DNA from: Bacteroidaceae bacterium
GTDB lineage: Bacteria; Bacteroidota; Bacteroidia; Bacteroidales; Bacteroidaceae
Direction: 5' to 3'
Length of the DNA: 63,102 nucleotides
Assembly (NCBI GenBank): GCA_016292045.1
Contig: JAEEZX010000060.1
Span: 1-63,102, forward strand
The position numbers and the translations under genes are program-made. This document shows positions 42,426-50,174 of this stretch, piece after piece; position 1 is the stretch's first letter, and every line of letters begins with the position of its first letter. The notes beneath the pieces are model-generated. The model ran no database searches, was not told the origin of the DNA, and was given only the letters and a program-made list of their open reading frames with translations.

Positions 42426-43098
42426 AGCTCTCAGGTGATTTGTCAGTTATTCTCTCCAGTTCTGCCAGCGTGAATCCTTCGTAGGACTGCAGCACATAGT
42501 CGCAAAGTGGAGTTATCTGCTCCTTTGTGAGCGTTGTCTGCACACCGACTGTAAACATACCGCTGCGCCTTCCGGCTTCGAGGCCGTTGGGAGCATCCTC
42601 GAAGACAACACATTCTGCCTTGCTGCAGGAAAGCTTCGCTGCCGCTGTGAGGAAGCAGTCGGGATCCGGCTTACTTGCCTTGAAGTCCTCCGCTGTGAGT
42701 ACGGCGTCGAACAACGCGTCGAAATCCGCTATCTGTCTGCGGAGCGTTTCCATCTTCTTGCGGTTGCTGCTCGTCACCACGGCACATTTCACACCGCATC
42801 GTCTCAAATCCGATATGAAAGCGAGCGCTCCGGGATAGAACGTGAAATCCATCTGCCCCTCGTGCTCATATAGTTCCGGAACCACCACCTTCCTCGTTTC
42901 CTCGTCGGGGAAATATGCGTCGAGGATGCGCTGCAGAGTCATACCCTTGATACGATGAGCGAAATCCGGCATCTCGGGATGATACTTCTTCCCGATTTTC
43001 CCCCAGATGGCCGTATACTGGTCCTCTGTGTCGATGAGCGTTCCGTCGAGGTCGAACAGCACGGCACGTATCCTGTTATGAACTGATGCTGGTGTCAC
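42412..43098 (-). CDS. HAD-superfamily phosphatase/phosphoglucomutase-like
   Basis: A 228-residue HAD hydrolase of the beta-phosphoglucomutase/PGP branch: motif I VLFDLDGTLIDTE (about 15-27), motif II CAVVTSS, motif III lysine in KASKPDPDCFL and motif IV VVFEDAPNGLEAG. A helical cap lies between motifs I and II. It is likely a small-metabolite phosphatase or sugar phosphomutase; the substrate cannot be assigned. It starts 3 bases after the preceding hypothetical gene and overlaps the GNAT gene. Confidence 0.85.
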   Translation of the reverse strand: MTPASVHNRIRAVLFDLDGTLIDTEDQYTAIWGKIGKKYHPEMPDFAHRIKGMTLQRILDAYFPDEETRKVVVPELYEHEGQMDFTFYPGALAFISDLRRCGVKCAVVTSSNRKKMETLRRQIADFDALFDAVLTAEDFKASKPDPDCFLTAAAKLSCSKAECVVFEDAPNGLEAGRRSGMFTVGVQTTLTKEQITPLCDYVLQSYEGFTLAELERITDKSPESYGKK

Positions 43099-43101
43099 TC
43101 C

Positions 43102-44055
43102 TTATTTCTTCACATTACGGTAGTTCACTCTGTAGGAGAACGTCAGGCCGGGACTCGCTTCCGGATTCTTGTCCAGCTGCTTGTCCACACGCTTCATTAT
43201 ACTACGACCCCTGCGCTTTATTTTCTCTCCGCTTTCCAATTCCTTGCGGATGAGTTTCTGGAGGCTGTCTGCCGGCAGACCTGTATAGTTGGGGCGCAAC
43301 TTGTAGGAAACGGGCAGATACACATCGTGACCCACGTTCCTGGCTTCCAGAATACCCGTTCCCATCGGATGTGTGTATTCCACACGTTTGATGCCCCACG
43401 AGTCTTCCACCACGAATATCGTCACCTTCGTGCGGTCTTTCTGTCCGGCCAGCACGTCTATCACCTCGCCGTCTTCTTCCAGCGCACCCACCACCTTGAA
43501 ACCGAATCCCTTAGCCTCCTTAGGATGCCAGCGACGGTCGTCTCCGTAGAGCGCAGTAAAGGGATTGAATGTTGTCACCTTGAAGAGGGCGTTCACCTGT
43601 TTCTCGTTCAGATCAGGACTTGCGTCCATCACCTGCTGACGCTCGATTTCTATTTTCTTTCTGCTGAAGAACAAATCACATTCCGTGATGACGCTCACTT
43701 CCTTGTTGCCCGTGAAATAGTCAATCAGCGGCCACATTCCAGAAATCTTCATCGCTATCTTCATGAAGAATTTCATAGCTTTCGGAAGGGCGTTCAGCAG
43801 GATGTTCATATCTCTGCAACCCATCACATCCCTCACAGTGGCCTCAAACTCCAGCGTCTTGGCGTTTTCCTTCGCCTTTGCTGCCACCTGCTTGAGAATA
43901 TAGAGCGCGGGGTCTTCCCCATGCGGAGTCACCACCAGGGGTGCCATCGTGGTGACATACATCGAATCACCGAAATACACCTGCTGCTGCGCTCTCGCTC
44001 CCGATGAGATGAGAACGAACAGGGTGAATAGGAATATAGCTTTGCGACGCATCAT
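43102..44055 (-). CDS. secreted protein of unknown function
   Basis: A 317-residue exported protein with signal peptide MMRRKAIFLFTLFVLISSGARAQ. The mature part begins with QQVYFGDSMYVTTMAPLVVTPHGEDPALYILKQVAAKAKENAKTL and continues with mixed alpha/beta sequence. The tail is basic (KIKRRGRSIMKRVDKQL). I do not recognise a named domain. Its ATG overlaps the stop of the PurF-like gene (ATGA), so it belongs to the operon although its neighbours are cytoplasmic enzymes. Confidence 0.55.
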   Translation of the reverse strand: MMRRKAIFLFTLFVLISSGARAQQQVYFGDSMYVTTMAPLVVTPHGEDPALYILKQVAAKAKENAKTLEFEATVRDVMGCRDMNILLNALPKAMKFFMKIAMKISGMWPLIDYFTGNKEVSVITECDLFFSRKKIEIERQQVMDASPDLNEKQVNALFKVTTFNPFTALYGDDRRWHPKEAKGFGFKVVGALEEDGEVIDVLAGQKDRTKVTIFVVEDSWGIKRVEYTHPMGTGILEARNVGHDVYLPVSYKLRPNYTGLPADSLQKLIRKELESGEKIKRRGRSIMKRVDKQLDKNPEASPGLTFSYRVNYRNVKK

Positions 44056-45500
44056 TTCTCGCTGAAAAGTGTTTCCTGATTATGATCCTCAAGGGTGAAT
44101 GCCGAACTGCCGTCAAAGCAATGTGTGCACACCTGGTCCTTCGTGAGTCCGATGGCCTCGATGAGCGTCTCCAGCTTGGAGAACTTCAGCGAGGTGAGTC
44201 CGAGCTGCCTGCGTATCTCCTCCACCATCTGGTTGTACTCGGGAGAACCCGTTGTGGCGTATTCCTTCAGTTTGGCGGAAGCATCGCCCTCGAACTTCTC
44301 TATCACGCGGCGTGTGATGAGTTCCATATCGCTCTTGGAGGCCGTGAATGCGATGAACGGACAACCGTAAATCAGAGGCGGGCAGGCTATACGCATGTGC
44401 ACCTCCTTGGCTCCGAGAGTGAAGAGGTCGCGTATGTTGTCTCTGAGCTGTGTGCCTCGCACGATACTGTCGTCGCAGAAGAGCATCTTCTTGTCTTTCA
44501 GGATGCTGCTGTTGGCAATGAGTTTCATCTTTGCCACAAGATTGCGGCGCTCCTGATTGGAGGGAGTGAACGAACGGGGCCAGGTGGGAGTATACTTGGC
44601 AATAGCACGGGCGTAGGGGCAATGATGTCCCTCAGCGTATCCCACCGCCATACCTACTCCGCTGTCGGGAATTCCGCATGCGCAATCCACTTCCGTAGGA
44701 TCCTCCGCACCCATCTTCCTGCCGCACTCGTTGCGCACAGCCTCCACGTTGCGTCCTTCATACTGACTCGTGGGGAATCCGTAGTAGACCCACAGGAAGG
44801 AACATATCTGCATCTTGCGGTTTGGCTTCCTGAGCGTCTCCATACTGTCGGCACTGATGCGCACTATCTCACCCGGACCGAGGAAATGCTTTATTTTGAA
44901 GTCGAGGTTCGGGAATGCCGAACTCTCGCTTGCTACAGCCATCGCTCCTTCCTTTTCTCCCACCACGATGGGAGTGCGTCCCCAACTGTCGCGAGCGGCT
45001 ATCACGCCGTTCTCCGTGAGCAGCAACATAGAACAGCTGCCCTTGATGTTGCGGAACACATTCTCTATGCCGTCCACGAAGGTCTTGCCCTTGATGATGA
45101 GCAGAGCCACCAGTTCAGTGGGATTGATGCGGCCGGAAGAAAACTCCGAGAGATGCATATTCTCCTGCAAGAGCTGGTCGGCAAGCTGTTCGAGATTGTT
45201 TATCTTTGATACCGTCACAAGTGCGAAGCGTCCCAGATGGGAATTCATCAGCATCGGTTGTGCATCCTGATCGCTTATCACACCGATACCGCTGTTTCCC
45301 TTGAACTTGTCCAGCTCATCCTCAAAGCAGGAACGGAAATACTTGTTCTCCAGGTTGTGGATGCTGCGGATAAAACCGCCGTCTGCGCTGTATGTTGCCA
45401 TACCGCCGCGCCGCGTTCCCAGGTGAGACTGATAGTCTGTGCCGTAGAAAAGGTCAAGGACACAAGGTTTTGTACTTACTGTTCCGAAAAAACCACCCAT
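44052..45500 (-). CDS. PurF-like amidophosphoribosyltransferase without catalytic cysteine
   Basis: A 482-residue homologue of amidophosphoribosyltransferase. It has the N-terminal Ntn glutaminase domain (YQSHLGTRRGGMATYS, GNSGIGVISDQDAQPM) and the C-terminal PRTase domain, including KKMLFCDDSIVRGTQLRDN (about 351-369) and CPYARAIAKYTPTWPRSF. In active PurF the chain begins with a cysteine nucleophile after Met (MCGI-type). Here it begins MGGFFGTVS, so glutamine hydrolysis is not expected. It may use free ammonia, be a regulator, or make another phosphoribosylamine. The start ATG at 45498-45500 fits this family N-terminus; twelve upstream codons in the frame are rejected. It lies 17 bases after a radical-SAM gene. 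Confidence 0.85.
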   Translation of the reverse strand: MGGFFGTVSTKPCVLDLFYGTDYQSHLGTRRGGMATYSADGGFIRSIHNLENKYFRSCFEDELDKFKGNSGIGVISDQDAQPMLMNSHLGRFALVTVSKINNLEQLADQLLQENMHLSEFSSGRINPTELVALLIIKGKTFVDGIENVFRNIKGSCSMLLLTENGVIAARDSWGRTPIVVGEKEGAMAVASESSAFPNLDFKIKHFLGPGEIVRISADSMETLRKPNRKMQICSFLWVYYGFPTSQYEGRNVEAVRNECGRKMGAEDPTEVDCACGIPDSGVGMAVGYAEGHHCPYARAIAKYTPTWPRSFTPSNQERRNLVAKMKLIANSSILKDKKMLFCDDSIVRGTQLRDNIRDLFTLGAKEVHMRIACPPLIYGCPFIAFTASKSDMELITRRVIEKFEGDASAKLKEYATTGSPEYNQMVEEIRRQLGLTSLKFSKLETLIEAIGLTKDQVCTHCFDGSSAFTLEDHNQETLFSEK

Positions 45501-45517
45501 ATATTTATTTTCTATTT

Positions 45518-46282
45518 TTAGTAACTTACTGAACACTCAAGACCGAGCTCACGGATGCGGGCCGCTATTGCGTCGAGTTCCTCGTGGGATGCCTTCTCCA
45601 AGGTCTTCACGGGCGTTGCTCTGTCTATCGTATATATCATCACGCTGCGAGGCGCTATCTCTTTCAACTGCTGCAGATACGGCCCCACATATTCCTCAGA
45701 GAGGTCGTCGGCCCTGCCGTCTGTGCTCTTCATGAACATCGTCTGAATGATGCATTTCCCCTTCATCGCCTTCAATCCCTCTATTGTGCGCTTCACATCA
45801 TATTGGCCCACAGGTCTGTCGATATCGCTGATATACGATGCCGACACTGTGTCCAGTTTCATGATGGGGTTGTCGAAGAGCAGCAGAGCTTCGCGCACCT
45901 GGGGGATGTGCACTCTGGTGCTGTTGCTCAGGATGCTTATCTTTGCCGATGGGCACCACTCGTCCCTCACTTCCCTCACAGCCTTCACTATGTCGGTGAA
46001 GTCGGGATGCAGGGTCGGTTCGCCGTTGCCCGCAAATGTCAGCACGTCGGGACAAACGCCCTCCGCCTTCATCTCCCTGAGCTTTTCTATGAGTCGCTCC
46101 ACCACCTGTTCCTTTGTGGGCAGAGATGCTGTGGCATGACTCTCGCTGTTGAGTCCGCATTCGCAGTATATGCAGTCGAACGAGCACCACTTCCCGTCCT
46201 TCGGCAGGAGGTTGATGCCCAGACTCACTCCGAGTCTGCGGCTCTTCACCGGTCCGAATATAGGAGAATCATATAGTATCAT
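45518..46282 (-). CDS. radical SAM protein
   Basis: A 254-residue radical-SAM enzyme. The cluster motif is CSFDCIYC (Cys33, Cys37, Cys40), preceded by the GVSLGINLLPKDGKW stretch characteristic of a small group related to MoaA/organic-radical activating enzymes. The conserved FAGNGEPTLHPDF forms the GGE-like SAM contact. It lacks a C-terminal SPASM domain. The reaction is unknown. Its start overlaps the DUF4294 stop by 4 bases, in a tightly packed operon. Confidence 0.82.
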   Translation of the reverse strand: MILYDSPIFGPVKSRRLGVSLGINLLPKDGKWCSFDCIYCECGLNSESHATASLPTKEQVVERLIEKLREMKAEGVCPDVLTFAGNGEPTLHPDFTDIVKAVREVRDEWCPSAKISILSNSTRVHIPQVREALLLFDNPIMKLDTVSASYISDIDRPVGQYDVKRTIEGLKAMKGKCIIQTMFMKSTDGRADDLSEEYVGPYLQQLKEIAPRSVMIYTIDRATPVKTLEKASHEELDAIAARIRELGLECSVSY

Positions 46283-46920
46283 AGTTGTCCTGATTCCAGT
46301 TCAATGACGATGCGCTCTATCATGGCGTCCTCGTCGTCGGGTTTGTATTCTTTCTTCAGAGATGCTCCGAAGGTCCATGCAAACACCTGGTAGAAGTTTG
46401 CCCTGAAAGGTCCGAGAAAGGCCTTCAGTATCTGGAACGAACTCTGGTTGCACTCTCTGTCGATGAGTTTGATGAGCAGTTTTCCCTGCGTCAGCGACAG
46501 TTTCTTCATCTGCGGAGTGAACTGCTTCTTTATGTCGCGCTCCACCGCTTTCAGGTGGGCATCTTTTTCCTTCTTTGTGGGAAGCGTCTCGAGTGTCTCG
46601 TATGTCTCCTGAAGCATTTTGTTGGCCAGCTGTGCAAGCGGCAGCACCTTCTTCACGTTATACACCAGACGGTCGTACTTGCGCTTCTGCTTCGGATTGG
46701 AAAACTTCATCGGAGGATATACGGGCACTTCCGGCAGGAGATACACCCATATTGTGTCGCCCTCGTATATTTCAGGATTCGGGTATCTGTATCTCGTGAG
46801 TTTGAGTTCGTATTCTCTGGGCAGATTTTGCCAGTCGTATTTGTTTTCGTCATCCGCAGCCCTAACCCATCCAGTTAGCAGCAATGACAGCAGCATAAGT
46901 ATTGACAATCTTTTACCCAT
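46279..46920 (-). CDS. DUF4294 family exported protein
   Basis: A 213-residue protein with an N-terminal signal peptide (MGKRLSILMLLSLLLTGWVRA). The DUF4294 body includes a tyrosine/Pro-rich segment (YRYPNPEIYEGDTIWVYLLPEVPVYPP), KRKYDRLVYNVKKVLPLAQLANKML and LTQGKLLIKLIDRECNQSSFQILKAFLG. The family is restricted to Bacteroidota and has no known function. It is the first gene of a six-gene operon reaching 41625. A TAnnTTTG box lies 8 bases before the ATG, so the message is probably leaderless or nearly so. Confidence 0.82.
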   Translation of the reverse strand: MGKRLSILMLLSLLLTGWVRAADDENKYDWQNLPREYELKLTRYRYPNPEIYEGDTIWVYLLPEVPVYPPMKFSNPKQKRKYDRLVYNVKKVLPLAQLANKMLQETYETLETLPTKKEKDAHLKAVERDIKKQFTPQMKKLSLTQGKLLIKLIDRECNQSSFQILKAFLGPFRANFYQVFAWTFGASLKKEYKPDDEDAMIERIVIELESGQL

Positions 46921-46928
46921 ACCGGGCG

Positions 46929-46936
46929 CAAAGATA
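46929..46936 (-). promoter_or_regulatory. TAnnTTTG promoter box of the DUF4294 operon
   Basis: TATCTTTG on the minus strand, 8 bases from the ATG at 46918-46920. Confidence 0.65.
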
Positions 46937-47127
46937 CGAAAAATAGTTGAGAGAAGACTTAAAGATCCTTGAGTCTTTTTTTCTTTTTAAAGAAAATTCA
47001 CAAAAAGTGCCACATAGCCGCAACTTTACATAATTTATTTTAACTAACTTTTTTTTAATAAGTCGCTTTATTTTTTCCTCGTTTTGTATCAGTAAGAGTC
47101 CTTTCAGAGACTTCTCAGAATGCGTTC

Positions 47128-47227
47128 AGTTAACGAGCAGTTAACGAATAGTTAACGAGTGGACTACGAGCAGACTGCGAGAAAACTCGTTAACTGCTCG
47201 TTATTTACTCTATATCTGCTCGTAGTC
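47128..47227. repeat. interlocked inverted repeats with GTTAACGA iterons
   Basis: The 534-base intergenic region between the divergent DUF4294 operon and argF' holds no gene. It carries three direct copies of AGTTAACGA at 11-bp spacing (47128-47160), a 17-bp perfect inverted pair (47131-47147 with 47187-47203) and a 13-bp perfect inverted pair (47162-47174 with 47215-47227). The two pairs interlock, so an RNA could form a pseudoknot or alternative folds. An ATTGTAA heptamer array follows at about 47305-47335. The first 100 bases are AT-rich with no recognisable motif. Confidence 0.75.
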
Positions 47228-47304
47228 TACATGTATTCTGATAAGAGGAAGAGAAAGAGAAGAAAAGCCCCCTCCAACTCCCCCTTTAGGGGAGTGATTA
47301 AATT

Positions 47305-47335
47305 TGTAAAATTGTAAATTGTAAATTGTAAAAAA
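47305..47335. repeat. ATTGTAA heptamer array
   Basis: Three to four tandem copies of the 7-bp unit ATTGTAA, about 90 bases upstream of the argF' promoter. Confidence 0.7.
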
Positions 47336-47422
47336 TTATAGGTAGAAAAGGTTTTTCTGCATTTTTCTTTAATTAAGAAAAAAACTCACAGCACTAAATC
47401 CTAAACTCCAAACTATTTTTTA

Positions 47423-47430
47423 TATCTTTG
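47423..47430 (+). promoter_or_regulatory. TAnnTTTG promoter box of argF'
   Basis: TATCTTTG, 24 bases before the ATG at 47455. Confidence 0.7.
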
Positions 47431-47454
47431 CACGGTAAACTATATATAAAGCAT

Positions 47455-48426
47455 ATGAAAGTATTTCAACATGTGAGTGACATCGGTCCTCTGGATTTAG
47501 CTCTGAAAGAAGCCTTTGAAATAAAGAAGGATCGCTATAAGTACGAGAATCTGGGTCGTCGCAAGACAGCGATGCTCATATTCTTCAACAACTCCCTGCG
47601 CACGCGTCTCTCCACCCAGAAAGCAGCTATGAACCTGGGTATGAACGTGATAGTGCTCGATGTGAATCAGGGAGCCTGGAAACTGGAGACAGAGCGAGGC
47701 GTCATCATGGACGGCGACAAGAGCGAACATCTCCTGGAAGCAATTCCTGTGATGGGTTCTTACTGCGACATAATAGGTGTGAGAAGTTTTGCCCGCTTTG
47801 AAAACCGCAAGGACGACTACGAGGAGAAAATTCTTCAGCAGTTCATCAAATACAGCGGTCGTCCCGTATTCTTCATGGAGAGCGCAACGGTGCATCCTCT
47901 GCAGGCTTTTGCCGACCTTATCACCATCGAGGAATACAAAAGGAAAGAGCGTCCGAAGGTGGTGATGACCTGGGCTCCTCATCCCAGAGCTCTTCCGCAG
48001 GCCGTTCCCAACAGCTTTGCTGAATGGATGAGAGCAGCCGATGTGGATTTTGTGGTGACACATCCCAAGGGCTATGAACTGGATCCTGAGTTCGTAGGCG
48101 ATGCCAGAGTGGAATACGACCAGATGAAGGCTTTCGAAGGTGCAGACTTCGTATATGCCAAGAACTGGAGCTGCCCAGGTGTGACGCTTCCTGATCAATA
48201 CGGAAAGGTGCTGGAGGATTATCACGATTGGATGGACTGGACGGTAAGCAGCCGTCAGATGGCCGTAACAAACGATGCCTTCTTCCTCCATTGTCTGCCT
48301 GTGAGAAGAAATATGATTGTGACCGACGATGTCATTGAGGCACCTACGTCGCTCGTCATTCCAGAAGCCGCAAACAGAGAGATTTCTGCTACTGTAGTGC
48401 TGAAGAGAATGCTTGAATCACTGTAA
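47455..48426 (+). CDS. argF': N-acyl(succinyl/acetyl)ornithine carbamoyltransferase
   Basis: A 323-residue transcarbamylase of the ArgF' type. In Bacteroides this enzyme carbamoylates N-succinylornithine, a detour of arginine synthesis. The carbamoyl-phosphate loop is FFNNSLRTRLSTQKAA (about 40-55), the STRT equivalent being SLRTR. ESATVHPLQAFADL replaces the usual HPxQxLAD of OTCases, and HCLPVRRNMIVTDDVIEAP forms the second substrate loop. The succinyl versus acetyl preference depends on a few loop residues not resolved here. ATG at 47455 was chosen because the promoter box lies just upstream. The rest of the arg pathway is not in the window. Confidence 0.88.
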   Translation: MKVFQHVSDIGPLDLALKEAFEIKKDRYKYENLGRRKTAMLIFFNNSLRTRLSTQKAAMNLGMNVIVLDVNQGAWKLETERGVIMDGDKSEHLLEAIPVMGSYCDIIGVRSFARFENRKDDYEEKILQQFIKYSGRPVFFMESATVHPLQAFADLITIEEYKRKERPKVVMTWAPHPRALPQAVPNSFAEWMRAADVDFVVTHPKGYELDPEFVGDARVEYDQMKAFEGADFVYAKNWSCPGVTLPDQYGKVLEDYHDWMDWTVSSRQMAVTNDAFFLHCLPVRRNMIVTDDVIEAPTSLVIPEAANREISATVVLKRMLESL

Positions 48427-48436
48427 AGAGAAGTAA

Positions 48437-48982
48437 GTGCGTAAACTCAGCGTCATAGAGATGAACCGTCTCTCACCCGAGGAATTCCGCAGGAGTGAGA
48501 AAGTGCCCATCGTTGTGGTGCTTGACAGAGTTCGTTCCCTATACAACGTAGGCAGTGTGATGCGAACAGCAGACGCTATGGCACTGGAGGCTGTATACCT
48601 GTGTGAAATCACAGCCACACCTCCTCATCCTGAAATACACAAGACAGCTCTCGGAGCAGAGGATACTGTAAGTTGGAAGTATTTCCAGCATACTATCGAT
48701 GCAGTGAAGGAACTGAAGGGAAGAGGTTATGAGATATGGAGTGTGGAGCAATGCGAAGGAAGCACGCTTTTGCAGAATATAGAGTATAAGGTAAACACCA
48801 AAGAGAAGATAGCCATCATCCTTGGCAACGAGGTGAAAGGTGTGCAACAGGAAGTGGTGAATGCCTCCGACGGATGTATGGAAATACCTCAGTTCGGCAC
48901 AAAGCACTCTATGAACGTAAGTGTGACAGCCGGAATGGTGATTTGGCATCTGTGTTGTAAACAAGTTGTAGATAAGTGTTGA
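48437..48982 (+). CDS. TrmH-family RNA 2'-O-methyltransferase
   Basis: A 181-residue SPOUT methyltransferase. The three TrmH/SpoU motifs are present: VLDRVRSLYNVGSVMRTADAM (about 28-48, with the catalytic Asn/Arg), IAIILGNEVKGV (about 126-137) and IPQFGTKHSMNVSVTAGMVIWHL (about 150-172). SAM binds in the trefoil knot; the target RNA is tRNA or rRNA. The frame starts with GTG at 48437; an ATG at 48461 could be the real start and would leave all motifs intact. It ends inside the first two DnaA-box-like sequences of the putative origin. Confidence 0.88.
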   Translation: MRKLSVIEMNRLSPEEFRRSEKVPIVVVLDRVRSLYNVGSVMRTADAMALEAVYLCEITATPPHPEIHKTALGAEDTVSWKYFQHTIDAVKELKGRGYEIWSVEQCEGSTLLQNIEYKVNTKEKIAIILGNEVKGVQQEVVNASDGCMEIPQFGTKHSMNVSVTAGMVIWHLCCKQVVDKC

Positions 48983-49222
48983 TAACCGTAATAAATGTAA
49001 ACAGCCAAAACGTATATACTTACATAAAACCTCAACACAGTTTCAACACACCAGAGATGAGAGTGGATATAAACGATAACTAAAACAACTTATACACAAT
49101 TATAGACAAAGGAAAATTACTAATAATTAAATACTTAAAACAATTATTTACACTCTCTACAGCCCATCATTATTAGCATTACATTCTATTTAAATTTAAA
49201 AAAAATAAAATATAATTTGATT
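48967..49222. other. putative chromosomal replication origin region
   Basis: An AT-rich 240-base spacer between the trmH-like gene and nadA. It holds a perfect DnaA box TTATACACA (49090-49098; consensus TTATNCACA) and, 10 bases on, TTATAGACA (49100-49108). Near-matches TGTAGATAA (48967-48975) and TGTTGATAA (48977-48985) are also 10 bases apart and in the opposite orientation. A two-mismatch TTATTTACA lies at 49144-49152. Very AT-rich stretches at 49115-49150 and 49185-49220 could be unwinding elements. The helical spacing of boxes, the parS and mnmG context and the orientation switch support an origin; no experiment is visible. dnaA is not in the window. Confidence 0.55.
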
Positions 49223-50158
49223 ATGGATATAAAGGAGCAGATAAAGCAGTTGGCGAAAGAAAAGAATGCTGTGATACTTGCCCACTACTATGTAGACGGA
49301 GCAATACAGGATATAGCCGACTTTGTAGGTGATTCTCTGGCATTGGCTCAGAAGGCAGCCCAGACTACTGCAGACATCATTGTGATGTGCGGAGTGAACT
49401 TCATGGGTGAAACATGTAAGATACTCTGCCCTGAGAAGAAGGTTCTCATTCCGGATGCTACAGCTACGTGCTCCTTGGCTGAAAGTTGTCCTGCAAAGGA
49501 ATTCGAAGCCTTTGTGAAAGCACATCCCGGTCATACCGTAATATCATACGTAAATACTTCTGCAGATATAAAGGCTTTGACAGATGTGGTTGTGACATCC
49601 AGCAACGCACGCCAGATAGTGGAATATTTCCCAAAGGAAACTCCTATAATATTCGGTCCTGATCATAATCTCGGAGGATACATAAACAGTATCACAGGCA
49701 GGGAAATGGTGCTCTGGAACGGTGCTTGTCACGTTCATGAGAAATTCTCTGTGGAGAAGATTGTGGCTTTGAAGAAGCAATATCCAAAGGCAAAAGTTCT
49801 GGTGCATCCCGAGTGCAGAGGTGCTGTGGTGAAGCTGGCAGATAAAGTAGGCAGTACGGCTGCTCTTTTGAAATACAGTATTGAAGACTCTGCAGATACC
49901 TTCATCGTAGCAACAGAAAGCGGCATACTTCATGAGATGCAGAAGAAGGCTCCTCAGAAAACATTCATTCCCGCACCTCCAGATGACAGCACCTGTGCCT
50001 GCAACGAGTGCAACTATATGAAACTGGTTACTCTTGAGAAGGTATATAACTGTCTCAAGAACGAGACTCCTGAAATAAATGTAGATAAGGAAATAAGCAA
50101 GCGGGCTCTTTCTCCAATAAAGAAGATGCTTGAAATAAGCGCAAGTCTAGGACTTTAA
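49223..50158 (+). CDS. nadA: quinolinate synthase A
   Basis: A 311-residue [4Fe-4S] enzyme condensing iminoaspartate with dihydroxyacetone phosphate to quinolinate in NAD synthesis. The start is the ATG at 49223. Typical segments are ILAHYYVDGAIQDIADFVGDSLALA (about 18-42), MCGVNFMGETCKILCPEKKVLIPD (cluster cysteine), GPDHNLGGYI, HPECRGAVVKLADKVGST and the C-terminal CACNECNYMKL with further cluster cysteines. nadB and nadC are absent here. It begins the plus-strand run to ybeY, and the antiporter gene follows 16 bases later. Confidence 0.95.
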   Translation: MDIKEQIKQLAKEKNAVILAHYYVDGAIQDIADFVGDSLALAQKAAQTTADIIVMCGVNFMGETCKILCPEKKVLIPDATATCSLAESCPAKEFEAFVKAHPGHTVISYVNTSADIKALTDVVVTSSNARQIVEYFPKETPIIFGPDHNLGGYINSITGREMVLWNGACHVHEKFSVEKIVALKKQYPKAKVLVHPECRGAVVKLADKVGSTAALLKYSIEDSADTFIVATESGILHEMQKKAPQKTFIPAPPDDSTCACNECNYMKLVTLEKVYNCLKNETPEINVDKEISKRALSPIKKMLEISASLGL

Positions 50159-50174
50159 CAGAAAAAAGAAGTAA

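Noticed and set aside
47128..47160. GTTAACGA direct repeats as a CRISPR array
   Set aside because: The units are 9-11 bp without 25-40-bp spacers, and no cas gene is present.
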